DNA from: Paenibacillus auburnensis
GTDB taxonomy: Bacteria; Bacillota; Bacilli; Paenibacillales; Paenibacillaceae
Length of the DNA: 64,000 bases
NCBI RefSeq assembly: GCF_927798115.1
Contig: NZ_CAKMMG010000001.1
Span: forward strand, 2,479,539-2,543,538
Reading direction: 5' to 3'
The translations under genes were made by a program, and so were the position numbers. The notes below the pieces were generated by a model. The model was not told the origin of the DNA and did no database searches. It worked only from the letters and a program-made list of their open reading frames with translations. Position 1 is the stretch's first letter; the number at the start of each line of letters is the position of its first letter. Shown piece by piece: positions 18,132 to 28,835 of this stretch.

Positions 18132-18166
18132 AAAAAAACGCCTAACCGGCCGGTTAGGCGTTTTTG
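18132..18166. terminator. Bidirectional terminator between opp-type operon and cymR
   Basis: AAAAAACGCCTAACCGG / CCGGTTAGGCGTTTTT is a near-perfect palindrome with A-tract and T-tract on the two sides, so it can end transcription both from the importer operon (plus) and from cymR (minus). Confidence 0.9.
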
Positions 18167-18209
18167 GTGTAGCTAACAATACAGATGAGGAACAGCTCTG
18201 AAGAGCAGC

Positions 18210-18629
18210 TCAGATGTAGAACATATAGTTATCTGCCTTGTTTTCTTCCTTATAGTTAATCAGGTCAGACAAGGTGGTGGAATCCATCACATCGGCGATG
18301 CTATCGCGGATACGCAGCCAGAGATCGCGTTTGGCCGGGTCGTCTTCCTCGGTGAAATCAACCGGGGAGATCGGTCCTTCCAGCACGCGGATAATGTCAC
18401 CGGCAGTGATGGTGGCTGAATCGCGGGACAGAATATATCCGCCGTAAGCACCGCGGATGCTCTTTACAAGTCCGGCATTCCGCAGCGGGGCAATTAATTG
18501 CTCCAGATAATGCTCGGACAATCCGTTTTTTTCGGCAATACTTTTAAGCGATGTAGGCCCCTCGCCGAATTTCAGGGCAAGCTCCATCATAATGGTTAAT
18601 CCGTAACGTCCTTTTGTTGATATTTTCAA
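18210..18629 (-). CDS. cymR: Rrf2-family cysteine metabolism repressor CymR
   Basis: A 139-aa winged-helix regulator. The start MKISTKGRYGLTIMMELA, the DNA-binding segment SEHYLEQLIAPLRNAGLVKSIRGAYGGYIL, and the C-terminal YMFYI match Bacillus subtilis CymR closely from memory. In Bacillus, CymR with CysK represses cystine uptake and cysteine biosynthesis genes when cysteine is plentiful. It lacks the three-cysteine cluster of IscR and NsrR, as expected for CymR. In this genome it is divergent from mnmA, and the usual neighbour, cysteine desulfurase, lies about 10 kb away. Confidence 0.92.
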   Translation of the reverse strand: MKISTKGRYGLTIMMELALKFGEGPTSLKSIAEKNGLSEHYLEQLIAPLRNAGLVKSIRGAYGGYILSRDSATITAGDIIRVLEGPISPVDFTEEDDPAKRDLWLRIRDSIADVMDSTTLSDLINYKEENKADNYMFYI

Positions 18630-20073
<1,444 letters not shown>

Positions 20074-20085
20074 ACCAGCAGACAC

Positions 20086-20127
20086 TAAAAACTCTCTTCG
20101 GCCGAAAGCCAAAGAGAGTTTTTTTGT
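20086..20127 (+). terminator. Rho-independent terminator of mnmA
   Basis: AAAACTCTCTT ... AAGAGAGTTTTTTT with an inner CGGCCGAAAGCC loop, directly after the mnmA stop codon. Confidence 0.88.
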
Positions 20128-20167
20128 TGCCTTACCTTAGTGCTAGCTCATTAATATCCGCTCAGCG

Positions 20168-21475
20168 TTAATTCTGCCCCCGCCGCAGCGACTGGTTATG
20201 GCGGATCTTCGCTTCATTCCCCTGCTCGGTTGCCTGATAGAATACTCTTCGGGCAATCTGCTTCGGCAGATAGTCCTGTTTGACATAATGGCCCGGAAAA
20301 TTATGCGGATACTGGTATCCCTCATGCCCGAGCTTCACCGCTCCCTTGTAATGCGTATCACGCAGATGCAGCGGCACCTCAGCGGATTTGAGTTCTTCGA
20401 TGGCGTCCATGACATTCGAGATTGCCGTTACGACACCGTTGGATTTAGGGCTCTCTACTGCGAACAGAATAGCCTGGACAATATTAAGCCTCGCCTCCGG
20501 CCAGCCGTTATTGCGGTAGGCGTCCAGTGCACTGACCGCCTGCACCATGGCCTGCGGGTTCGCCAGTCCAATGTCCTCAGAGCTTGCGGCAATCAGCCGG
20601 CGGATGAACGTCATCGGATCCATGCCGAGCTTCTCGACGGCGTAGAGAAACCAGAACAGCGCGGCGTCGCTGGAGCCGCGGATGCTTTTATGAAACGCTG
20701 AGAGCACGTCGTATTGGGTGGATTCGTCCGCTTTGACAATCGGACGACGGATTGATTCCTCCGCTACCGCCAGCGTAATATGCACGCTGCCGTCAGGCTC
20801 CGGTGCTGTCGTCATCGCTGCCAGCTCCAGTGCATTCAGCGCGCGGCGGATGTCGCCGTTCGCCATCGCAGCGATATGCAGCAGCGCGTCTTCGTCTGCC
20901 TGCAGCCGCATAAAGCCGAGTCCCCGCTTCTCGTCAGCGAGCGCCCGCCGCATCGCAGTCAGGCTATGTTCGCTGGTCAAGGATTCCAGCTGAAACAGCG
21001 TGGAACGGCTCATAAGCGCCCCGTTCACATAGTGGAACGGATTCTCCGTCGTTGCGCCGATAAAGATAATCGTGCCCTTCTCCACGGCGGGCAGCAGCGC
21101 ATCCTGGCGGGAGCTGTTAAAACGGTGCACCTCATCCAGAAAAAGAATCGTTTTGGTGCCGTACAGTGCCTTGTTGCTCTGCGCACGGTCGATCACTTCC
21201 CGCACATCCTTTACGGAGGCTTCGACCGCATTCAGCCGCACAAATTCGCCCTGTGTATGGTGGGGAATAATATGGGCCAGCGTCGTTTTGCCGCAGCCCG
21301 GCGGGCCATACAGCAGGATTGAAGAGACCTGGTCAGCCTCTATCGCCCTGCGCAGCAGCTTGCCCTTGCCGACAATATGTTCCTGTCCGATATATTCATC
21401 GAGATTCTCCGGGCGCATGCGGTCTGCCAGCAGGCGTCCGCTTCCGGTATCATCCCCGAGGGAAAATAAATCCAT
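20168..21475 (-). CDS. rarA: Replication-associated recombination ATPase RarA (MgsA)
   Basis: A 435-aa AAA+ ATPase that acts at stalled replication forks with SSB and is related to the clamp loader. Walker A GPPGCGKTT, Walker B ILFLDEVHRFN, sensor 1 FIGATTENPF and the C-terminal tetramerisation region with YKGAVKLGHEGYQYPHNFPGHYV are visible. Length is standard. In Bacillus subtilis the gene (yrvN) lies between the aspS-hisS region and cymR, the same relative place as here, although orientation and intervening genes differ. Start ATG at 21475 is preceded by GGAAGTGGAG. Confidence 0.94.
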   Translation of the reverse strand: MDLFSLGDDTGSGRLLADRMRPENLDEYIGQEHIVGKGKLLRRAIEADQVSSILLYGPPGCGKTTLAHIIPHHTQGEFVRLNAVEASVKDVREVIDRAQSNKALYGTKTILFLDEVHRFNSSRQDALLPAVEKGTIIFIGATTENPFHYVNGALMSRSTLFQLESLTSEHSLTAMRRALADEKRGLGFMRLQADEDALLHIAAMANGDIRRALNALELAAMTTAPEPDGSVHITLAVAEESIRRPIVKADESTQYDVLSAFHKSIRGSSDAALFWFLYAVEKLGMDPMTFIRRLIAASSEDIGLANPQAMVQAVSALDAYRNNGWPEARLNIVQAILFAVESPKSNGVVTAISNVMDAIEELKSAEVPLHLRDTHYKGAVKLGHEGYQYPHNFPGHYVKQDYLPKQIARRVFYQATEQGNEAKIRHNQSLRRGQN

Positions 21476-21548
21476 AACTCCACTTCCTTGCTGTGATCTT
21501 GCAGGCTGTCACCCCTGCATACCTCTCTCTATCATACCACAAAACATA

Positions 21549-21592
21549 GAAAGAGCATGACCTCGCTCTATCAGCGGGTGCCATGCTCTTTG
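21549..21592 (-). terminator. Hairpin after the CD3324-like gene
   Basis: AAAGAGCATGGCACCCGC and GCGAGGTCATGCTCTTT form a strong interrupted stem on the minus strand; the poly-U run after it is short, so termination is likely but not certain. Confidence 0.65.
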
Positions 21593-21606
21593 TTCAAAGG
21601 TTCAGG

Positions 21607-21888
21607 CTAGCGGTTCATTGCCAGCCGCATTTTTGAAATAATTTTGCGGATGCTTTCTTCTGACAGGTGGTATCTTTTCTGAAGCTCGTTCACCGAGCAG
21701 CCGCTGCTGTGACTGCAGAAGATCTCTTCATTGCGGCTGGCAATTTCCTGCCGCGAGCCGCTGTTTTCGCCCCATTTTACCCGTTGCTCCGTTTTCTTGG
21801 GAATGTAGAGCAATTCACCTTGAATGTATCCCTGAAGCTCTTCGAGCAGGCCCGGGGGGAGCACATCCTTTCCATTTACATAACTCAC
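21607..21888 (-). CDS. CD3324-like small helix-turn-helix protein
   Basis: A 93-aa protein starting at GTG 21888, with AAGGAGG about 9 nt upstream. The N-terminal half (YVNGKDVLPPGLLEELQGYIQGELLYIP) and the C-terminal helix-turn-helix segment (SVNELQKRYHLSEESIRKIISKMR) match the CD3324/Mor-activator-like family seen in Clostridia and Paenibacillus. The HTH has the conserved Tyr-Leu-Ser-Glu-x-Ser-Ile-x-Lys-Ile-Ile recognition helix pattern. It is probably a small DNA-binding regulator; targets are unknown. It is monocistronic, ending at the hairpin at 21549-21592. Confidence 0.8.
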   Translation of the reverse strand: MSYVNGKDVLPPGLLEELQGYIQGELLYIPKKTEQRVKWGENSGSRQEIASRNEEIFCSHSSGCSVNELQKRYHLSEESIRKIISKMRLAMNR

Positions 21889-22089
21889 GTTCTGCTTCCT
21901 CCTTCAACAGGTGTGTCCCTTTATGTCCGTCAACTGCGTTTAAAGTAATAATCACGTCACCTGCCTCCTTTCTTCAGCTCATATTTGGTAAATACCGTAA
22001 GTTCATTATATAAAACCCTTTGGGTAGCGTCTACATTCACAGTAATAAATTATTGATTCCGGAAATTATGTTATTTTCCCTTATATTGA

Positions 22090-22181
22090 AAGTAAGGAGG
22101 CCTCGCGGCCTCCCCTTTAACAGGTCTCCGTCTTAGACGGAAACCACCTCGTATACTGAAATCATTGCAATCAGCCTCCTT
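22090..22181 (-). other. Micro-ORF with strong ribosome site followed by terminator
   Basis: On the minus strand, AAGGAGGC (22174-22181) sits 8 nt before ATG 22165, opening a 10-codon frame MISVYEVVSV that stops with TAA at 22133-22135. About 30 nt later GGGGAGGCC GCGA GGCCTCC followed by TTACTTTC forms a terminator. The M-x-VYE opening resembles the start of small type I toxin or holin-like peptides of Bacillus (TxpA, BsrG), but the hydrophobic helix that should follow is missing. It may be a truncated toxin relic, a leader peptide, or a small RNA. The region 21889-22285 holds no other supported gene. Confidence 0.5.
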
Positions 22182-22285
22182 CCAAGAAGTAATCTTGCCC
22201 GGCCGGACACTTATTATTAAGCCATAGCCAGGGGAGGGTTACAAGATCAAGAATAGTTATAATCGTTCTTCACCAAAGGAAACAG

Positions 22286-24487
22286 TCAGCTTCCGGAGGA
22301 TTCCGGCCACCCGTTGACTGTCCCTTCGCCGGTCATTTGCACATACGCAGGAAGCTCTCCGCTGTGCAGCAGCCATAATTCATGAAGGGCACGTGTAGTG
22401 CCGACATACATCAGCTTCGCATCCCAGGCGGCTGTCCCATAATGATCTGCATCGGCATCAGCAAGGATAACCGCATCGAACTCCAGACCCTTGGACAGAT
22501 ATACCGGCAGTACAGACAGACCACCCAGATATTGGGTCATGCTGCCGTCAATCAGATGCAGGTCGGCAAAATCCGCGGCCAACTCTGTGTGCAGCTCAGC
22601 GGCTTCACGCAGGCTGCGGGTAAGAACAGCAACCGTACGGTATTCGCGGCCGGAGAGCGCCTCCAGCGCCGTTCTGACGGCACTGACGCGTGGGCCCGTA
22701 CCTTTGCCGGTCTTAGGCTGCTCTTCGCCGTAGGCAATCAACCGGACCGGGTTCCCGCTGCGGAAGACCGGAACGGCCAAGAGCGGACTATGGACACCGG
22801 ATGACAAGATGCCATTAGCAAACTCGATAATCTCCATCGTGGAGCGGTAGCTTCGGGTCAGTGCATGGTAAGCCGTATGTTCAGGTGCGAACAGGCTCTG
22901 CATCTCATCCCATTCATGCACTCCCTTATAGGCGTGAATCCCTTGGGACAAATCGCCGAGAATTGTGAAAGAGTGCCCCTTCACATACAAATCCAGTACA
23001 GCAATCTGGAACGGCGAGAAGTCCTGCGCCTCATCGATTACGATATGGTCAAAGCGCTCGCCGCCTTCGTTACCGCTGAGCAGATAATGGATGTAGAGCA
23101 GGGGCGGCAGATCCTCCTCGCGCAGGATGCCTTTTTTCAGATCCTTGGCCGTCTCTTTGAGGACAGCTTGCGGAATCTGCTCCGGCGCTTCCGCCGGCCA
23201 GTCCTCGGGCACCTTCGCCGCGCGGAAAATTTGTTTATAGATCATCAGCGGATCATATTTGGGCCATTTGGCGGCGTAGGCTTTTTCGCGGGCCGCACCT
23301 TTTTTCTTCCGGTCCTTCAGCGCTGCCGCGGAAGGGCTCTTCTTCAGCTCCATTTCAATCCAGCGATGAATCCGCGCCATAACCCGTTCTTTGCGCTTAA
23401 GCGGCGGGTAAGGTGCGTATTCCTCGTTATGCCAGCGGAGAATCATCGAGCGGCGCAGCACAGCGCCTTCCCAGGGACTGAAATCGCCCTCGGGAACCGC
23501 CCCGATCTCCAGCTGCTTAACCGCTGACTCAATTGCACCCATCAGCACTGTAGAGCCTTTGAAGCGGCCCGGCGTCTCTTCCGTGATTTCCGGCATGCCG
23601 CCCGCCGATTCAAACCACCGGTTCAGCGTCTCGGCCGTGTTCTGTTCAGGCAGGGTAATATCCAGCACCTCCGCCGCCCAGTCCGGGAACGTGCTCTGGG
23701 CGATGTTGCCTACGCCGAGCTCTGGCAGCACATCTGAAATATAATCCAGGAACATCCGGTTCGGAGCAAAAATGATCATCTTCTCCGCCGATACCTGGTC
23801 CTTGTATTGATACAATAAAAAAGCCAGCCGGTGCAGCGCAACTGTTGTTTTACCGCTGCCCGCCACGCCTTGAATGATGAGCGCCGTGTTCTTCACCGCA
23901 CGGATAATCTTGTCCTGCTCCTCCTGAATCGTCGAGACGATATCGCGGAGCCGGTTGTCCTTGTTCTCACCCAGCCGGTAGACGAGAAATTCATCCGACA
24001 CCACCGGTGCATCGCTGTCCCGGTTATAGGTATCCGCAACCCGTTCCAGAATGCGCTTGCGGATAACAACGTTGCGCTTGAGATAGACGAGCCCCTCAAT
24101 CAGCCCTTCCGGAGCTTCATAGGTGACCGGCTCTGTCCCTCCGGTAAACGAATAGAACAGGCTTGCTACCGGTGCGCGCCAGTCGATGACCAGCGGACGG
24201 TCGCTTACCTGTTCACGGTCTGCACCGATTTTGCCGATATACAGGGCCTTGCGGTCATCCTCGTCCTTGCCTTGAAAATCAAGCCGTCCGAAATAAGGCT
24301 CCTGCCTAAGCTTGGCCAGATCCTGGCGCCTCTGCTCCCTGGAGTCCTCCAGCACCTGTTCCGTGTAATCGTGTCCCGTGTACACCGGAATGCTGCGCAG
24401 TCTCTCAAGGGTAGAATCAATTTCTGTAAGCGTACTATTCAGCCTGTCTTCTTCCTCTTGATAGGCACTTTGAAAGTTGTCTTCCAA
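22286..24487 (-). CDS. helD: RNA polymerase recycling motor HelD (UvrD/Rep-like ATPase)
   Basis: A 733-aa superfamily 1 helicase-like protein. The long N-terminal coiled coil (residues 1-70, rich in Glu/Arg/Leu) is the part of HelD that enters the RNA polymerase secondary channel; Walker A is GVAGSGKTTVALHR near residue 215, Walker B is HIVIDEAQDFSPFQ, and motif TRSYRSTMEIIEF follows. HelD removes RNA polymerase from stalled or post-termination complexes. The start is TTG 24487 with AGGAGG 10 nt upstream. Its 5' leader carries the two-block element that is also found before apt. Confidence 0.9.
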   Translation of the reverse strand: MEDNFQSAYQEEEDRLNSTLTEIDSTLERLRSIPVYTGHDYTEQVLEDSREQRRQDLAKLRQEPYFGRLDFQGKDEDDRKALYIGKIGADREQVSDRPLVIDWRAPVASLFYSFTGGTEPVTYEAPEGLIEGLVYLKRNVVIRKRILERVADTYNRDSDAPVVSDEFLVYRLGENKDNRLRDIVSTIQEEQDKIIRAVKNTALIIQGVAGSGKTTVALHRLAFLLYQYKDQVSAEKMIIFAPNRMFLDYISDVLPELGVGNIAQSTFPDWAAEVLDITLPEQNTAETLNRWFESAGGMPEITEETPGRFKGSTVLMGAIESAVKQLEIGAVPEGDFSPWEGAVLRRSMILRWHNEEYAPYPPLKRKERVMARIHRWIEMELKKSPSAAALKDRKKKGAAREKAYAAKWPKYDPLMIYKQIFRAAKVPEDWPAEAPEQIPQAVLKETAKDLKKGILREEDLPPLLYIHYLLSGNEGGERFDHIVIDEAQDFSPFQIAVLDLYVKGHSFTILGDLSQGIHAYKGVHEWDEMQSLFAPEHTAYHALTRSYRSTMEIIEFANGILSSGVHSPLLAVPVFRSGNPVRLIAYGEEQPKTGKGTGPRVSAVRTALEALSGREYRTVAVLTRSLREAAELHTELAADFADLHLIDGSMTQYLGGLSVLPVYLSKGLEFDAVILADADADHYGTAAWDAKLMYVGTTRALHELWLLHSGELPAYVQMTGEGTVNGWPESSGS

Positions 24488-24497
24488 TTTCAGTTAC

Positions 24498-24568
24498 CTC
24501 CTAAAAGTTTTTGAGCATAACAACTGTGAGACAGCTAAGAAAACACTGGCTTCGGAAGCATATGCTTA
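24498..24568 (-). repeat. Two-block 5' leader element, copy 1 (helD)
   Basis: Block A (ctcctaaaagtttttgagc, 24498-24516) and block B (cttcggaagcatatgctta, 24550-24568) start exactly 52 bp apart. The same blocks with the same 52-bp offset occur before apt at 37480-37550, matching at 18 of 19 and 17 of 19 positions. On the minus strand the element ends with the gene's ribosome binding site. Confidence 0.8.
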
Positions 24569-24694
24569 ATGTATTGAATATACCTCCGTGCAAGGCTGAT
24601 ACCACTTACACAAAAAAGGATTATCATCATATCACAACAAATTCAGGAAATCCAGAATTATCTAATTTAACCCTGGACCGTACCGGTATTGCTG

Positions 24695-25996
24695 TTATCC
24701 CATGAATGCATGCAGCGCAAAGTTTGCTACGAACAGCCCGGCAATCCCGTAAAGCGCCGGCGGTACATCCTTGCCTTTGCCCATTGCCAGCTTGACGATC
24801 GGGTAAGTAATGAAGCCAAAGGCCATGCCGTCCACGATGCTGTAGGTAAAGGGAATCATCACCATGATCAGGAATGATGGGAACAGCTCGGTCATATCGC
24901 TGAGATCCATTTCACGCACGTTTTGGACCATAAGCCCGCCGATGACGATCAGGATTGGCGCTATTGCGCTGTCCGGCACATAAGCCAGCAGCGGGATGAA
25001 CAGGAACGTAGCTCCGAACAGTAGTCCGGTAACCAGCGAGGTCAAACCGGATTTACCTCCGGCAGCGATGCCCGCCGTTGATTCTGCAGCCGCAACCACC
25101 GGGCTGCTGCCGAACAATCCGGCTGCAATATTGGCGATCGAGAGCGCCCGCAGACTGCTCTTAAACCGCTCGGGACGGCCGGCCATCAGGGTCTGTGAGG
25201 AGATCAGCCCGATATTCTCAAAGACGACAATCAGCAGAAGCAGAAACACTGCGATCCAGAATACCAGGCTAAGCCCGCTGCCCCAGTCCATTCCGGCAAA
25301 TACAGCCCCATACCCGGTAAACACATGGCCGGAACCCGTTGTCTCCGGCTTATGCGCGGCTCCGAGCAGATAGGCCAGCCCTGTACCGACAATCATGCTG
25401 ATCAGCAGACCGCCGCGCGTACCCCGGATAAACAGCACCAGCGCCAGCACGAGGGTCACACAGGAAGTAATGACCGCCGGATCGCTGAAATGCCCGATTG
25501 CCACAAAAGTAGTCCGGTGGGCAATGACAATTCCGCTTTTTTGCAGGCCGATAAAGGTCAGAAACAGTCCAATGCCGACCGTGATCGCATGCTGCAGATT
25601 ATGGGGAATCGCTTCGCTTAGAATACGGTACAGCGAAGTAAACGCAACGACGGCAAATAATACACCAGTTACCACCACAACGGCCAGTGCTTCCCGCCAG
25701 TCCAGCTTCATGGAATGCACCAGCGTGTAGGTGAAGAAGGCGTTGATGCCCATGCCGGGCACAACAATAATCGGAGTTTTGCCGCCAAAGGCCATAAGCA
25801 GACAGCCGGTAACCGCCGTCAGCAGCGTAGCCACCATTCCCGCTCTGAGCGGCATGCCCGCATCATGCAGAATAGCCGCATTGACCATGACAATATATAC
25901 AGAAGCAAAATAAGATAAGATGCCCGCGGCCCATTCCCGTTTCCAGTTATCGCCGGGTTCCAGTCCTACGCTATTCCGCCAAACATTCGATTTCAT
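24695..25996 (-). CDS. NCS2 family purine permease (AzgA/PbuG type)
   Basis: A 433-aa membrane protein with 12-14 hydrophobic segments. The start at ATG 25996 is preceded by GGTGGAGG and opens WRNSVGLEPGDNWKREWAAG. Visible family features include the half-helix signature MGINAFFTYTLV, the FIGLQKSGIVI stretch, the ESTAGIAAGGKSGLTSLVTG motif, and FENIGLISSQ in the substrate region, all of the AzgA-like branch that moves adenine, guanine or hypoxanthine with protons. No purine riboswitch core was found upstream. The in-frame sequence before 25996 covers a terminator and is not coding. Confidence 0.9.
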   Translation of the reverse strand: MKSNVWRNSVGLEPGDNWKREWAAGILSYFASVYIVMVNAAILHDAGMPLRAGMVATLLTAVTGCLLMAFGGKTPIIVVPGMGINAFFTYTLVHSMKLDWREALAVVVVTGVLFAVVAFTSLYRILSEAIPHNLQHAITVGIGLFLTFIGLQKSGIVIAHRTTFVAIGHFSDPAVITSCVTLVLALVLFIRGTRGGLLISMIVGTGLAYLLGAAHKPETTGSGHVFTGYGAVFAGMDWGSGLSLVFWIAVFLLLLIVVFENIGLISSQTLMAGRPERFKSSLRALSIANIAAGLFGSSPVVAAAESTAGIAAGGKSGLTSLVTGLLFGATFLFIPLLAYVPDSAIAPILIVIGGLMVQNVREMDLSDMTELFPSFLIMVMIPFTYSIVDGMAFGFITYPIVKLAMGKGKDVPPALYGIAGLFVANFALHAFMG

Positions 25997-26078
25997 CAAA
26001 AAACCTCCACCAATAGTTAAGTTCCGCTCGCTATTACCCGGTTTCGGGACTTCATAAGCAGCGGAAAACCGCAATAAA

Positions 26079-26118
26079 AGGGCGTGCAGCCGGTTATCCG
26101 GCTGCTTACGCCCTTCGT
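26079..26118 (-). terminator. Rho-independent terminator of hisS-aspS-tcdA
   Basis: GAAGGGCGTAAGCAGCCGG / CCGGCTGCACGCCCTTTTATT on the minus strand, just downstream of tcdA and upstream of the permease gene. Confidence 0.87.
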
Positions 26119-26151
26119 CCATCTTATATTTATTCGTTGCTTAAGCGGCTG

Positions 26152-26907
26152 CTATACATTGACGCCGCCGGCTTTTAATAAATCGTTAACCGCGACACTG
26201 ACCATAATGAGGCCGACAACCGGAGGAACGAACGAGTTGCTCGCCGGCGGCTGCTTGGCCTTGCGCCGGTCCGGTGCGTCGGCCGGAACGATTTGTTCCG
26301 TCACATCCACACGCGGCTTTATCGGAATCTCGGTCGAGAATACAACCTTTACGCCTTTCTTAATGCCTTCCTTGCGCAGCTTTTGACGGATGACGCGGGC
26401 GATCGGGTCCATTTCCGTTTTGGAAATGTCAGCTACCTTAAACCGTGTCGGGTCCATCTTATTGGCTGCGCCCATGCTGGAAACCATCGGAATTCCGCGG
26501 GACAGGCACTCCTTTATCAGATGGATCTTATAGATAATGGTATCCGAAGCATCGATCACAAAATCCGGCTTCAGCTTGAACAGCTCCTCATAGGTCTCTT
26601 CCGTGTAGAACATATTCAGAGCAATGGCTTCAATCTCCGGATTGATCAGCTTGACACGCTCGACCATCAGATCGGCTTTTTTCTGGCCGATGGTTGTCGT
26701 AAGCGCGTGAATCTGGCGGTTGATGTTAGTAATATCCACCGCATCCTTATCAATCAGGATAATTCGCCCGACACCCGTACGAGCCAGCGCTTCAACGGAC
26801 ATGGCGCCAACACCGCCGATGCCCAGCACTGCCACCGTGCTGTTTTTCAGAATCTCCAGACCTTCCGGTCCGATAGCGAGTTCTGTACGTGAGAACTGAT
26901 TCAGCAT
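26152..26907 (-). CDS. tcdA: tRNA threonylcarbamoyladenosine dehydratase TcdA (YrvM-like)
   Basis: A 251-aa E1/ThiF-like ATP-dependent enzyme that cyclises the t6A modification at position 37 of ANN-decoding tRNAs to ct6A. The nucleotide-binding loop VLGIGGVGAMSVEALARTG, the adenylation-site residues DKDAVDITNINRQIHA, and FVIDASDTIIYKIHLI are visible. The start ATG 26907 is 10 nt after AAAGGAGG; earlier in-frame ATGs are too close to or before that site. It lies 68 bp after aspS and ends at a terminator, so it belongs to the hisS-aspS unit. The C-terminal region (about 75 residues) includes the usual hydrophobic tail. Confidence 0.91.
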   Translation of the reverse strand: MLNQFSRTELAIGPEGLEILKNSTVAVLGIGGVGAMSVEALARTGVGRIILIDKDAVDITNINRQIHALTTTIGQKKADLMVERVKLINPEIEAIALNMFYTEETYEELFKLKPDFVIDASDTIIYKIHLIKECLSRGIPMVSSMGAANKMDPTRFKVADISKTEMDPIARVIRQKLRKEGIKKGVKVVFSTEIPIKPRVDVTEQIVPADAPDRRKAKQPPASNSFVPPVVGLIMVSVAVNDLLKAGGVNV

Positions 26908-26974
26908 GAGGTTCATGCCTCCTTTATGAAGCTTGTGGGGCGGAAGTAAGCCGCTCCGCAAGCATGTGCTTTAA

Positions 26975-28753
26975 TTAGTTTTTTACTTTCTCTGGCTTCG
27001 GTGCAAGCTTGATGTGCAGTTGCTCCAATTGTGCAGCATCTACCGGGGCCGGAGCATCCATCAGAAGATCGGTTGCACTTGCCGTTTTCGGGAAGGCAAT
27101 CGTCTCACGCAGATTGGTACGGCCTGCCAGCAGCATTACCAGCCGGTCAAAGCCGAAGGCAATTCCGCCGTGCGGAGGCGTGCCATATTCGAACGCATCC
27201 ATCAGATAGCCGAACTTCTCGTAGGCAACCTCAGGCGTGAAGCCCAGCGCGTCGAACATTTTCTCCTGTACCTCGCGTTTGTAGATACGCTGGGAACCGC
27301 CGCCTACTTCGTAACCGTTAAGCACGATATCGTAAGCCTGGGCACGGATCGCACCAGGATTGGTATCGAAGAGGTGCAGATCCTCATCCATTGGGCGTGT
27401 GAACGGATGGTGCTCCGCCACATAACGTTTTTGATCTTCATCATAGCTGAGCAGCGGGAACTCGGTTACCCAGGCAAATTTGAACACACTGTCGTCAATC
27501 AGGCCGAGCTGGCGGCCGATTTTGAGGCGCAGGGCACCCAGTACATCAGCAACCACTTTTTTGTTATCTGCAGAGAAGAGCAGAAGATCGCCTTCTTCAG
27601 CACCGGTACGCTCCTTCACAGCAGCAATTTCTTCTTCGCTGAAGAACTTGACGATCGGGCCTTTGAATTCCCCGTCCTTCACTTGAATCCAAGCCAAGCC
27701 TTTCGCACCATAACGTGCGGCATACGGTCCAAGATCGTCGATTTCCTTACGGGTCCAAGTGCCGCAGCCCTTGGCGTTGAGGCATTTCACTTCTCCGCCT
27801 TTTTCAATCACGGAAGCGAATACCTTCACACCGCTGTTAGCCACGATATCGTTCATCTCTACGAGCTCCAGGCCAAAGCGAAGGTCCGGCTTATCCGAAC
27901 CGTATTTGCCGATGGCTTCTGCATACGTCAGACGCTGGAACGGAACAGCTACATCCACACCAACGGTTTCTTTGAGGAGACGCTGCATCAGCGTTTCCAT
28001 CATGCTGAGCAGCTCATCCTGCGGCACGAAGGAGGTCTCGATGTCGACCTGGGTGAATTCCGGCTGGCGGTCAGCGCGCAGGTCCTCATCGCGGAAGCAG
28101 CGGGCGATCTGGTAATAACGCTCGATGCCGCCCACCATCAGCAGCTGCTTGTAAATCTGCGGCGATTGCGGAAGCGCGAAGAATTCGCCTTCATGCACCC
28201 GGCTTGGCACAAGATAATCACGTGCGCCTTCAGGAGAGCTTTTTGTCAGGATCGGCGTTTCAATATCAATAAATCCTTCACCGTCAAGAAAATCGCGGAA
28301 AATCTTTGCCGCTTTCGAACGAAGCAGCATCGTCTTGTACATTTCCGGACGGCGCAGGTCGAGGTAACGGTATTTCATCCGCAGGGACTCATCCACTTCC
28401 ACACCGTCTTCGATGAAGAACGGAGGGGTCTTGGCTGCATTCAGCACTTCGATATCGGTGATCTGCACTTCAATCTCACCGGTAGGCAGATTGCGGTTGA
28501 CGGTTTCATCATCTCTTTTTACAACTTTACCCGTAACAGAGAGCACATATTCACTGCGCACCTTATCGGCAATCTGCAGTGCTTCCCCGGAATAGTCCGG
28601 GTTAAAGACGATTTGCACGATTCCGCTGCGGTCGCGGAGATCAATGAACAGTACGCCTCCAAGGTCACGTCGGGTCTGCACCCATCCGTTGAGAGTTACT
28701 GTCTGGCCGATATGCTCCGGCGTCAATTGTCCACAGTGATGGCTTCTAGTCAT
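26975..28753 (-). CDS. aspS: Aspartyl-tRNA synthetase
   Basis: A 592-aa class IIb synthetase of bacterial type. The N-terminal OB-fold anticodon-binding domain ([22 protein letters not shown]), motif 2 with [23 protein letters not shown], the bacterial GAD insertion (about 300-410) and motif 3 ([28 protein letters not shown]) are all present. It lies 82 bp downstream of hisS with no terminator between, so both should respond to the T-box leader. Whether it is discriminating or also charges tRNA-Asn cannot be decided from the sequence. Confidence 0.96.
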   Translation of the reverse strand: MTRSHHCGQLTPEHIGQTVTLNGWVQTRRDLGGVLFIDLRDRSGIVQIVFNPDYSGEALQIADKVRSEYVLSVTGKVVKRDDETVNRNLPTGEIEVQITDIEVLNAAKTPPFFIEDGVEVDESLRMKYRYLDLRRPEMYKTMLLRSKAAKIFRDFLDGEGFIDIETPILTKSSPEGARDYLVPSRVHEGEFFALPQSPQIYKQLLMVGGIERYYQIARCFRDEDLRADRQPEFTQVDIETSFVPQDELLSMMETLMQRLLKETVGVDVAVPFQRLTYAEAIGKYGSDKPDLRFGLELVEMNDIVANSGVKVFASVIEKGGEVKCLNAKGCGTWTRKEIDDLGPYAARYGAKGLAWIQVKDGEFKGPIVKFFSEEEIAAVKERTGAEEGDLLLFSADNKKVVADVLGALRLKIGRQLGLIDDSVFKFAWVTEFPLLSYDEDQKRYVAEHHPFTRPMDEDLHLFDTNPGAIRAQAYDIVLNGYEVGGGSQRIYKREVQEKMFDALGFTPEVAYEKFGYLMDAFEYGTPPHGGIAFGFDRLVMLLAGRTNLRETIAFPKTASATDLLMDAPAPVDAAQLEQLHIKLAPKPEKVKN

Positions 28754-28835
28754 TATTTATCCTACCCCTTCATGGTTAAAATACAGTTTTGGATTACCTG
28801 ACCGTTCATAGTGCGGCATGCTTCCTTACAACAAC

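Noticed and set aside
26000-26150. Possible purine riboswitch before the NCS2 permease
   Set aside because: The conserved core of the purine aptamer is absent; the structure there is the tcdA terminator.
27014-28801. 595-codon open frame on the plus strand opposite aspS
   Set aside because: Exact antisense of a highly conserved synthetase; a codon-bias shadow.
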